From: Elmis aenea
Lineage: Eukaryota; Arthropoda; Insecta; Coleoptera; Elmidae
Direction of reading: 5' to 3'
Assembly: GCA_947652605.1 (NCBI GenBank)
Contig: OX393577.1
Coordinates: 8,680,868-8,744,867, forward strand
DNA length: 64,000 nt
The stretch's first letter is position 1, and each line of letters opens with the position of its first letter. Positions 1 to 12,100 of this stretch are shown here, in pieces. The position numbers and the translations under genes were made by a program. Below the pieces are notes generated by a model. That model searched no databases, was not told where the DNA came from, and worked only from the letters and a program-made list of their open reading frames with translations.

Positions 1-1764
1 TTGATCTGCTTCGGCATCAAAATGCCTGCTCCGGTTCCAAATATTAATACAATATTTTAAATAAGTCTTTTAATTAATTTGTTTTTAAAAACAAAGTTTT
101 ACTTTTATCTGATATGTGCAAGTGGGCCAAAAATTAAATTATTTGACCCTAACAAACAAGTGAAGTTAAATAAATGTTTGTGAAAATAAATTATTGATCT
201 TCAAAGGTTAAAATACATACTGGAGCAGTGAAGCAAACAAAATTATTTGCTCCAGACTCCGCTCCAGATCTGGGCTAAAAGCTATTGCTCCACTGCAGTG
301 CTCCGTGCTCCGCTCCAAACCCCTGCTTGGATTAGACAATAATTACTCAACTAAGATAAAATATTTTTATATTCGTTTTAGATCCTAGATATGTTCGATT
401 AACCACTAAAGTCTTGGAATGTTTTTTTCTTTAAAGATAAGTAAAACGTGTTACCATTAACATGCGTATATTTTTAGAAACTAAATTACATGTACATAAT
501 TTTTGTAATAAACATCGAATTAAAGGGTGCTTATGCTGTAACAATATATTAAAAATAACAATAATTCATTGGAATTTGTCACATTGTTAACATTGACAAA
601 CTTAAAACAGTAAACATCTTAAGTATGCAAAACATTTATTTGTGATGTTTTAATTAACAAGGACCTAATACATATTAGCAGTTTGTTCTTTGTGCCATTA
701 AGTACAATCACTAGGTAGTGAGAGGTAATAACTTTCACTTTGAAGCTGCTTTATTGAACTACATAGATTTTAACTTTTGGTGGTAGTAGCGAATTTTTTG
801 CACTTCTAATTTTTGAAGTGCATTAAAAAATATGATTCAGTATCAGTTATTTAAATTAATGTAACAATAATCATTACATGGCGATATGATAGGTGATTAT
901 TTACACAGGGAAATGTAACTGCTTATTATGCAGCCTTTTCATTTGGTATTAATTTTTTAAACTAAATCAGTAAGAAAATTTGATTGAAATATCAGTTCAG
1001 ATGTTATCAATTAAAAAGCAAGTTCGTTTCTAAGTACCAAACAACAATAATTAAAAAATAAATACATTATGTGCAAACGTTTTGGTATAAAATTACTAAA
1101 AGTGGTACAATTTTTTTTTCAATAAAAAAAATCCTTTTAGTGTGTGAACTATAGATTGTTTTAAATTATCTTAAGTGCAAAATATGTAGTACAATTATTT
1201 TCTAATACTGTTAACAAAGTGGAGTTCATTACGCTGTTTAGTGTTATAAACTGTAGTTTTTAATGGTATTTTAATGCGGTCTTAAAGACCGCGATTGACA
1301 CTATCGGACATATTTTGGCGGTGTCACCTTGCGACATTATTTTGTTCAATGTAATTTTCGTTCATATTGACGAACCATCAAATGCTCATTTCGATTACAG
1401 GATTTTTTTCCTGAATTGTAGCGAAACATATTTTAGTGAAAAATATTAAAAATTGATTCACAGCCATTGGCACCTATTACACATGATACGCTATTATGAA
1501 GGTTAGGTAAAAAAACATTTTTAGGTGCACCACTGAAGAGTAGAACCAAATAATGCATGTACATACCTAAAATGAAAAAATGTTTGTGCGTTTTAATGTT
1601 TTTGGTCCTTTATTTAATAATCAAATAGCCGATCGGCGTTTTAACGATTTTGTTGAAAATCGTGCTCTTGCCCTGTGTCGACAGTTGTTAATTTACTGTA
1701 CTTAAAACATTTAATCTAGGAGTTCAAATTTAACTAGGAATACTTTTATAAATACATAGTTTTA
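1..1764. other. Intergenic DNA downstream of TrpA1
   Basis: No gene is seen. Positions 1-315 hold a cluster of GCTCC/GGAGC words in both orientations, which looks like the remains of a non-autonomous element. The rest is AT-rich, with short ORFs only. Confidence 0.5.
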
Positions 1765-2690
1765 ATGGCAAATTTAAGACCGACTGATGTAAAAGTTGGC
1801 TGTGAACTTCGACTGCAAATCTATTGTAGCGTGCAACAACGTACTATCAAACCTTTAGCAAAAAAGGGGTAAATTCTTTCGAAATGTATACTAAATTGTT
1901 TGCACAATATGGGAATAATTGTCTTTCCGAAAGTCGGTTTTTAAAGAGGTCCAAAAACTTAAGGAAAGGCATAGTTCAGGTCCATGTCCTGGGCCCCCCC
2001 ACATTCGAAATGTAACCTTTTTTTAAAATGTACAATGTTGTGCTAGCCTTGTGCTGGCGTGTGCTGTTAAAATTTTTGATTGTGCTGGTTTCGTTAGGCT
2101 ACAAATTTGATTTAAATTTGGGGGCTGTGGACATGGAAGCCCCCCCCGTCGAAAATGAGGCTCATGTGCGCCGAGCTACAATTTCAGTTAACCAGGGAAA
2201 TAAACAAAAAGTTAATGCCTTTATTTTGAAAAACAGGGGAGATTATTAAAATATTATAAGTTAGTGTCAAAAGTGTTGAAGAAACTATAAAAACCCATCT
2301 GAAATATTGTAAAGTTAGAACGATCTCGTTTTTGTTAAGGGATAAATTAGGAACAAAATTTAAAAAAGCCAAAATCTGTGTTTTCTCCAAGACAATGCTT
2401 GGCCATGTAGGGTTTCAAGAACCATAGGGAAAATTACAAAACTGCAGTGGGACCTTTTACCCCACCCAACATATAGTCTGGATCTGACTGCCTCCGATTT
2501 TCATTTGTTTGGACCCCTGAAAGAATTTTTGGGAGAAAAAAGGTTTCAGTAAAATAATAACGTTATTGCAGCTGTTCTGGGCGGAGTGAACATGCAACCA
2601 AAAAGCATCCCTTAGCAAGGAATCAGAAAGCTTTCCGGTGCTGGAGGACAATATTGAAAAATAATGCAATTTTTATTCGTCCAACTCACT
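1765..2690 (+). mobile_element. Decayed mariner-like transposase relic
   Basis: Broken plus-strand frames resemble the two ends of a mariner transposase. Around 1765-1990 there is an N-terminal helix-turn-helix-like part, with a stop, containing MYTKLFAQYGNNCLSESRF. Around 2471-2545 the frame reads SLDLTASDFHLFGPLKEFLG, which matches the family's third catalytic block (S-P-D-L-A-P-S-D-Y-H-L-F). Several stops and shifts separate the parts, so this is a dead copy. No convincing terminal inverted repeats were found. Confidence 0.7.
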
Positions 2691-2994
2691 GTTAATTTTT
2701 TTTAAATAAATAAATTCCTGGTTAAATTCGAACGTTTCTCGTATTAGGAATATTTCGTTCATACTTTTATAAATGTTATTTAACCAAATAATAGATTATG
2801 TGGTCAGATTACATTTAAATTTTGCACTTGTTGCAATAAACGTCTGCCAAGAAATATTATTTACTTGCTAGAATACTGAGTGGGGTTTATTTTTCTGCTT
2901 TAAATGTAAAAACGTCCCTAGGTTAATTGGTCTTATTATCATTGATGCCACCAAGCTATATTCGTACTTTCATGAGCAAAATGACTTATCAGAC
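2691..2994 (-). promoter_or_regulatory. TrpA1: TrpA1 3' UTR region with AATAAA signal
   Basis: On the minus strand an AATAAA hexamer (plus-strand tttatt at 2886-2891) lies about 105 bases after the TrpA1 stop codon, as expected for a poly(A) signal. Nothing else is seen in the stretch. Confidence 0.45.
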
Positions 2995-3147
2995 TTAAGT
3001 ACTTGTTTTATTGAAGCTTATGTTTGATCGCAACTTTTTACGAATCTTCGGCGATGTCCATTTGCCAGAGGTGGTTGTCATAGGTTTTAAGTCGTTGGGA
3101 GATACACCTTCGTCTACGTCGTCCGCCTCTGTCTTTATTTCCATTTT
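2995..3147 (-). CDS. TrpA1: TrpA1 exon 16, C-terminus and stop
   Basis: Reads KMEIKTEADDVDEGVSPNDL and ends SNISFNKTST before TAA at 2995-2997. Fly TrpA1 has KMEIKTEADDVDEGISPNEL at the same place. Acceptor catttttcag. Confidence 0.95.
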   Translation of the reverse strand, partial: KMEIKTEADDVDEGVSPNDLKPMTTTSGKWTSPKIRKKLRSNISFNKTST

Positions 3148-6100
3148 CTGAAAAATGGAAAACGCGTAACGTTAGTAAATACCTATACGGGGTGATTGAT
3201 TGGGACCGTGCATTAGAAATATACGAAGAATGAAAAAGAATTTTGATCTGCAATTCTGGTTGCAACCATAATGACATGATCTGTTCAATGAAAATATTTT
3301 CAAGATGGCGACACTTCCGGAAATACCGGAAGTTGAAGTGTACTTTCTTATTTCAAATACAATGATCTATTTTTTATTGAATTTTTGAATCTAACACGTT
3401 ATTTTAGAGGTACTTTTGATAGCATTATCTATACTTAAGTGCAGTTGTTTTTTAGATTTTTGGACTTTTTTGAAAATGTTTTGACTTTAATCGTGATGCT
3501 TAATATTATCTACCCCTGCCATTTTTGAAGCGAAAACGCTCAAATTGAGACTATACATAGAAGACACCTTGGAGTTCATTCTACAATCGATGCATTACTT
3601 ACAGGGTGTCCAAAATTTAATTTTTCTTAATACAAGTTTAGACCACTAAAACTTGTTTTTTTTTTCAAATACAATGCCCAAGCTTTTTTTTCTCATATTC
3701 TAATGCAAAATTACATTCTGCATCCATCCTTATTAGCACTTCCTATACATACAGGGTTATGCTGCCCTATTTAGGTAGAGGTCGATGCAAGAAAATTAAA
3801 CAAGCCGATTTAAAACTAAACAGGTAATTAGAAACCTTAGGTCCGATTGCACAAAGTAACACTCGTGTTAAAATACAAGTTAATCCCTAAAACTACGAAC
3901 TAGGCAATACAGCGCCAATTTGCTGCAATTTTGCCCAGTTGCCCAGGGTTTAACTTTTATGCAATCGGGCCTTAGCATTCTTAACTTTTTGGTGTTTTTA
4001 AAATTTAATATTGTTAATATTATCACTGAGGCACATTGCCATTTTTAAAAGTACTATGGATTTGTTTGGATAATGGAATGATTAAATTATAGACACTTAC
4101 TTGGACGATTAGTCTTAACAACTGCTGTTGAGTGTCTAGAACAGAAGCAATATCTCGAAGTTTCTTCTTGGTTTTTACCATTTCAGACACTAAGTAGTCT
4201 TCGTTGCTTTCCATTGCCATGTCTAAACCTATTAAAACAAAATTTGTGGAGAAAACCGTGTAACAGTATTCTTATTTGTACGAATTTTGTTATTATAATT
4301 TTGTTAAAATGAATTATGAATAGTTTGACAAACAGTTTTAGTTTGTTTAACTAATTTAGCTGATTAACCAGCGCAAAGCAGCAAAAAAAGAAAATATGCA
4401 TGCTCCTACCAGGAAATCGCCTTTGTATAGGGCGATACGTTCTATGATTGTGGCTCACCCCTGTAAAGAAATGTGCTACTAAGCGTGTTTTATTAAGCTT
4501 AAAGTAATGTGGCTAAAAATGTATCTATATATACTAGTATACAGGGTGTCCTAGAGTAGTAACGATCTCTAGGATAAACTGTACAAACGCATCTAAGTAC
4601 CGTCCGTAAGCCATGCAAAATCGTGATATCATGCTGTTATCATTCGTTCGATTTATAATTCTTAAAATAAATATTACCATCGTCTGAAAATGGGTTTCCG
4701 AACCACTTGCGGATTATGGAATCCAAAAATCCCAGTTTACTTTTCGTGTGGTTTGGATATTCTATTAGTTCTGATTTATCAATTTTTTCCAGAAGCATTT
4801 TCGGTAGCTTACGTTCAAGTTCAGTGTGTAGGATCACCTGTAATAAACAAATAATGTATAATTTAGAAAAATACTTCTTCATACGAGGGGGATTCAAATG
4901 AAAACCGCAATTTTTTTAGTAAATATCGAGGGCTTAGCTGCTAAGCATCAGCAGATCCGCTTGATGGTGTGGTATAAGGTGGTCAGTGCTAAAGCAGCTG
5001 ATAGATTTAACTAGCTTGCCCCGACTTAGTTCCAAAGAACTGTTAAATATGGCTGCCCGTTTGAGGTATGCGTCAAAGAAGAGTAACGTTCTATCATCAC
5101 ATATTAAAAGCTCTTGCCCATTTTAAGGCTATATTGTCAATGGTCTCCAAAGAAAAGCTCAGGATGAGCAGAGCAGACATCAGAGCAGCCACAGGACTCG
5201 TTACAGGACACTGGGCTAAACAAAAACTTTTACATATTAGGGCTTTCAGAGACCGATATATGCAAAGGATGTGGTGAAGAAGAAGAAACTCCTTTACACA
5301 TAATATCGGCGTAGACTTCTGGGGATGGAAAAAGCCAAACAAGAAGAGTCAAGAAAGTACCCTTAAAGAAAATCCTGGAGTTTTTCAAAAACACAGGACT
5401 TCTTTAAGGAGCTAACTCCAGAGGGTACAATAGACCAATAGGAATCCGAAAGTGGACAACCTCCGCGGAAATAATAATCACATTTTTGACCACTAAAGAT
5501 GTGAAACCGTTCCAAATTTACCGTCGAATGATAAAGCAGTACTACTCATCATGCATGTGTCAGATACAAGTGTACGAATGGGCTAAGAATTTCATAATTT
5601 GTGTGAGTAATGTGGCGGACGCACCTCGTCCGCCAAGCGCTAAGAGTTATTACTCCGAAGATGATTGCGACTGCTGAGGGGCTGATTTATACGAACCGGC
5701 GCATCACTGTGGCAGAATTGGCCAAATGGCTTCCTACGTAATCACCGGAAACCAGCAATTCGCCGAAAACACCAAGATTTGTTAACCGTTAGTGTTTTGT
5801 TTCGGCATGATAATTCTCATTCCGCTCGCAGGATGGTCTTAACCATTTACGACCTCCGAATTGAACGTCTTCCACATTTATCTTATTTCATATCCTGGTG
5901 ACATAGAGTTTCGAAATGACGATGGAGTCAAGAAAACGGTTCATGATTTGATGCTTTTTTCCAAAAAGCTTTTTTGACAGGACATTTACGTCTTAGTGCA
6001 CCTTCGTTGAGGCGAATGTATTGTTCTTGGTAACGATAAAGTTGAAAAATAAACACAAGTATTTGTTCCTACATGGAATAATAAACACATGGTAAGAATT

Positions 6101-9100
6101 TATTTGCGGTTTTCATTTGAATGTAGCTTGTAATATTCTTTATATTTTGCCATTGCTTCAGCGGTATATGAAGAAGCATTACCGTTGCGTAAGAACCTAA
6201 ATAGTTTGAAGATTTTAATAAGTCTCAATGCATAAACGAAAACATTTTTTTACTCATTTCACAATCATCGACATGACCCGTGCTTGACCCCTAAATAAAT
6301 TACAAATGACAGGTAGCAAACTAAATAATAATTTGAAGGTGTGGGTTTTGTTTTACCCTGCCTTCATGTATTTTTCAAAATGATCAATAAATTCGGCTTC
6401 TCCCTATTACTTTCTAACGTACCTGCATTGCCAGACGTTTTAATTGCGCATTTCGTCGAACTGATTCGATATCGCCAACAGCCAAACCAATGAGGAGGTT
6501 CATCAAGAGAATTGGCATCAAAATCATGAAGAGGGCAAGAATGAAAAACGCTGGAACAGGAAACGGTAATGATCTCCTATCTTCTTTAAGATAGAAAGGT
6601 TGGACGTATGTGCCAAGAAAATCTATCTCTCCGAGCATCATAGAAAATGTCCTCATGAGAGACATTGGTACAGTTCTAAAAGACAGATGATCACCCTAAA
6701 AAGTAAAAAATCTATTGTTATGGGCCGTCCGAAAATGGTCCTTTAATTTGGTCATACTTGGGATCGCGTTGGTTATGAGACCGTGTTAGAAAAAATTCAA
6801 AATTCGTCATTTTTCGATGCACGCATCCTTTGTGAGTAGGCCTGTGCAAATTTTTTGATATTATCTTTAACGGTTCCGGAGAAAGTTCGCTCGGAAAATA
6901 AAAACATCTCGGTTCACAAAAAAAATCATAACTTCGTTATTTTTTGTTTGAATAACTTGATCTGGTGATCAAAATATAGCCAATAAAAGGACGCATCCGA
7001 TGATGTAAGAGAAGCGCGATTTAAAATGTTTTTGATATCATGCACGGCCGTCCGAAAATTATCCTTTAATTTGGTCATCTGCGATTGCATTGGCTATGAG
7101 ACCGTGTTAGAAAAAATTCAAAATTCGTAATTTTTCGATGCACGCATCCTTTGTGAGTAGGCATGTGTAAATTTTTTAAAATGATCTTCAACGGTTCCGG
7201 AGAACCGCGCGAAAAACCATGGCCCTGTAAAATACAGAGTTCGTTCGGAAAAGAAAACATCACGATTCACACAAAAACTTATAATTTCGGTAACAAAATA
7301 ATAATAAAAAATGTAGGTGGAATTATACAAAAATCGTTTGATAACCAAATTAATGCGATAGATTAGCGTTTAAAGGCGCTTACCCTTGATAGAAGGATGT
7401 AGAATGCAAGTCCAAAAGCAATAATTAGGATGGAAAATACCATTAGTACTTTCATGAGCGTCTGAAGTATTTCCAAGAACATAACTACATAAATTCCAAC
7501 TTGATCAAATCTTTGTAGTAGCAACAATAAATTCAACCAGCTTAGAAAAACCGTGATGGATGCACAAGAAAACTGCAAATCACTCATCGTTCCACCGAAA
7601 ATTGGAAAAACCATCACCGAAGCCGATATGTAAAGGAGCCATGAAACTAAATTAATTGGATCCATGAAGTAAAGATATTTTTGTTGATAAATTTGCACGA
7701 ATTCTCTAACGAAATTAATTGCTATATAAGTTATGATGGCCAGAGCGCTCATGTACATTATTGGCGATATTTTTACTTCCAATATTTTTGATTTGTTCTC
7801 GGTTAGCAGCTCCTGTAACACAATATCATAAGTTTTGAGTTGGTCATTACGAATGAAAACTTTTACCTCGTATGTTACGTTGGATTTGTTCTTATTACCC
7901 CAATTTTGCATGTAAATTTGATCGCGTGGAATATATCCAGAATGTTGTAAATTAATGTAGTCGTTAAAGTGGTCGTCGTGTTCCATTAGTTGTGAAGAAA
8001 AACAAGTCACAAATCCCAGAAAGATGCTGTAAAAAAGTAGATTCGCGATGTGAAAATACTTTCCGTAAGAATTCCATTTCATTTGTAGGTATTTTTGGCT
8101 TAAGGGATGTGCCAAAAGCTCGACTCGTCCGTGAGAGACCATAGCCTGGAAAAATGTTTACATGGTCAAATTTTATATTTGTAACGGTTGTTTGAAAAAA
8201 TACTCAATACTTACAAGGGAGGGTCGCGATATGTTGTCGCTAGAATCTGATCAAGGCTGTGTTTATTGCATCAACAACATCAAAAATAAGTGTTATGCAA
8301 TGGCCACTGGCCATTTCCTTTGGAAAAATAGGGAAAAAACTGAAAAGTTGAATAAAAAAGGTAATTTTTGCCATCGCGTTGGTTATGAAACCGTCAGAGA
8401 TGAAATCGAAATTCTTCTATTTACCAATGCGCGCATCCTTTACAAGTAAAATGGTACAAAGTTTCTGAAAAAATCCTAAACGGTCTCGGAGAAAAACGCA
8501 AAAAACGAGGCCCTTGTAAAAACGGTTTTTCTATGTTAAACGCCTATGCAAGTCGCATGGATTTAATCATACCAGATATACCACAACTTTTCAAATCATA
8601 GCGCCTTTGCAGGGGTTTCGTTTTTCGCGTTTTTCTCGGGAACCGTTAAAGATTTTTTCAAAACTTTGCACCATTTTACTTGCAAAGGATGCGCGCATTG
8701 GTAAATAGAATAATTTCGATTTTATCTCTGACGGTTTCATGGTCAACGCGATCGCAAAAATTACCTTTATTAATCAACTTTTCAGGTTTTTCCCTATTTT
8801 TCCGAAGGAAATGGCCAGTGGCACGTATAACTCTGCGAAATATTTAGTTTTGATGTTCTTGATGCAATAAACACAGCCTTGATCAGATTCTATCGACAAC
8901 ATATCGTGACCTTACCTTGTCAGTTTTCGGTTTAACAGAAAAACAAATCAAGTTTCATAAGAACAGCTTTACAGAAATAAAACAACTTTTGGTGCTTTTA
9001 GATTTTTAAGTGATGTTTGCTTACGTTTAATGCTGGCAACGGTATTGGTTTAGAAATATGAAGAGCCTCTCCAGTTTTGCCGTCCATGTCTGCATAGAAC

Positions 9101-12100
9101 TGAGGACATTGTAAATATGTGAAGTTGTATTTTATCTGAAATAATATAGTAACATGGTAGTTGGTAAAAATAATATTATTTTTAACTTACATAAAACGAT
9201 TTAGAGTCTTTCTTGCAGTTTGCTTTGGTTATGCATTTGTCTTGGACAGCTTCGAAAACTCGAGTCATCGATGCTATTAGAGCCAAAGCAACGCAAGGAT
9301 GTTTATCTGATTTTAAAGACATGATTTCTGTGGCCCTGTAATAAAAAACTTGTTTATTATTAGTAACAGAAGTCTGTGTTATTAAAGTATAGAACGATTT
9401 TACAACGATATTTCAACAAAGTACAACCGAAACATACTTAGAAAACGCTTAGGAGTAAAAGATAAAAAAAAGGCGAAGATGACTGTGACATCCTTTAAGC
9501 ATTTTAGAAAGTAGGTACTCAAAAATTTGATAAAAATGAAGATCGATGCAAAAAGAATTAAAGGAATACCAAGAACAAAATGGAAAAACGAAGTCAGACA
9601 AAGACTAAAAGAAAGAGGAGTCAGCTGGAAAGATGTGTTACAGTTGGCCTACGATAAAAAGAGGCTGAGAAACTTAATCAAGAACTAGGAAAACATACCT
9701 CGAACCATGAGGTATACGAGGATTTGATTCAGAAGAAGAGGAAGAAGCTTGTTTAACTAGAACTTAAATTAAAATAATAAACATGCAAGAATTGAGAATG
9801 TACGAGCTGACAAAAAGCAAATACCATTGGAACGAATATCTGCAAAAAAAATGGGAAGAATATTGTGGAAAACTACTAACTGAAGATAGGAAAATACCCC
9901 AATTTAGCGAAAAACACACACCTAATATTATTATAGACGGAGAACCTATTGAAATACAGACAAATATGGAAGAGAAAGCAATAAAAAAAGAAGAATAGGA
10001 AAGCAAGTGGACCAGATGGAATTGTAGCAGAAATGTTAAAAAAACGGTACAAGGAAGCTTACGGAAATGGTAACGCAACTACTGAATAAGCGTATTAATT
10101 AAATAATATTCCAAAAGAATGGAAAGTAGGATATTTGTCATCTATACTCAAAAAAGGAGACCCCAGAAAATGTGAAAACTAGAGGAGAATAACGGTAACG
10201 TCAAAATTCAGCTGGCTGTATGGTAGAGTATTGAGGAATTTGGTTAAAGCGGAATATGAGATTAGAAGCAGAGGAACAAAGTGGTTTTCGTGCAGGCCGA
10301 TCATGTATGGACAATTTATTCTGTCTAAAATAATTAATTGAGAAGAAAATTAGTACAGGAAGAGATCTACATTTACTTTTCATAGATCTCACAAAAGCCT
10401 AATATAGCGTACCTGTCCAGGAATTATGAAAAGCATTAGAAAATACAAACATAAGTAGTACAGTAACTAAAGCCATCCAAGAACTGTACAGAGACACTAA
10501 AATTAAAATTAAAATTGGAAGATTGACACAAAAAGGATTTGATACATCGAAAGGACTATAACAAGGAAGTTGCTTGTCCCCCACACTATTTAAAATATAC
10601 ATTGAACACTCCTTGAACACATGGGAAAAAACTGCAAGGGCATGGGGACAAATATTGGAGAAAGCAATATATACACTCTCCAATTTGCGAACGACCAGGT
10701 GCTTATAGCTCAAGATAAGGTAAATTAAAGAAGAATACGAAAGAGCGGAACTTTCAGTGAATATAGAGAAAACTAAATACCTTTGTATTGGGGGAGAATC
10801 CGGTGTCCTAGAATTAGAAAGAAGAGAGTTATCTCTAAATGCAATGGCTACCAATACTTGGGTGTAACAATTCAAGATGATGGAAAGGATGAAAAAGAAA
10901 TTCGGCAACGAATAGGATAAGAAAAAAGAGGCATCAAAAGGCTAAATGGATTATGGTGGAGAAAGAAATAACAAAGAAGAGAAAATACAACATATACAAC
11001 ACAGTTATTAAGAGTATAGTATTGTATGGAGCAGAAGCATGGAGGTGGACAGAAGGAAATAAAAGAAGACTGGAAGCTCTGGAGCTGGATGCCCTTAGAA
11101 GATCGTGTAGAATGTCTAGACTAGATAGAGTACATAACAATTAAAGAATTAATCGGACTGAGGGAAACTATAATACAAGAGGCAGATAGACGATAACTAA
11201 TTTGGTACGGACATGTAAAAAGGATGGCAGACCATCGACTGCCAAAAGTAACGCTTGATTAGATCCCTCCTGAAAGGAGAAAACGAGGCAGATCCAAGAA
11301 GACGTGGACAAGGGTATTCAGAGAGCTATGAGCGAAATAAATCTGCAAGAGGACCAGTGGCAGGATAGGAAGGGGTGGAGGAACAGTCGGGGATCGGACA
11401 GCACCGACAGACGCTATAGAACCGATTTGAATTTTGAGCCCATGTACTACTCTAATAATGTTAAACAGTGTCATTTCAATTACCTGTCTTCGTGTGTAAC
11501 CATTGCTAATGCGGCTTCAGGATACTTATAATGAATGGCATAGTCTATCGCACTCATTTCCATGTTATTATACAACAACTTACAGTTCATCGAAAGCAAA
11601 AATGCAATCGAATTCGGTTGATTTTCCATCGTGGCCAAGTGCAGCGCAGTATTCTAGTTAAAAAAAAAAGAGATAAACTTTGTCTTACGTCACATTCATG
11701 CTAAACTTACCCCATCTTTGTCTGACTGATCCAGCAAGTGTGAGTGAACAGATAATAGCAATTCAATAGTTTGAGTATAACCATTCATAGCAGCTAAATG
11801 TAAAGGGTTTCTTCCATTGTGATCTCTATGTAAAAGAGCTCCTCTGTTTAAGAGTAATTGGACGACTCGAGTGTGTCCTTGTTGCGAGGATATGTGCAGA
11901 GGAGTTAAGCCTTCTCCGTCACTTTCGTTTATGATAAAAGTTCCCTTTTCAGAATCCAGTAGCTGTCGAACTGTGTTATAACGCCCGTAGCTGTTTTGAA
12001 ACATAATAAAACGACTTCAGTTACTTTTTTCAATAATATTATGTGATCGTAGAAAAAGTATGCTACATAACACGAGCTGTAAAGCAATTACGCACTCGTG

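Noticed and set aside
1..320. Coding exon in the GCTCC-rich stretch
   Set aside because: Stops in all frames and repeated GGAGC words; looks like a repeat.
8162..8449. 95-codon ORF
   Set aside because: It lies wholly within the arm of a foldback element; the inverted arm gives no matching frame.
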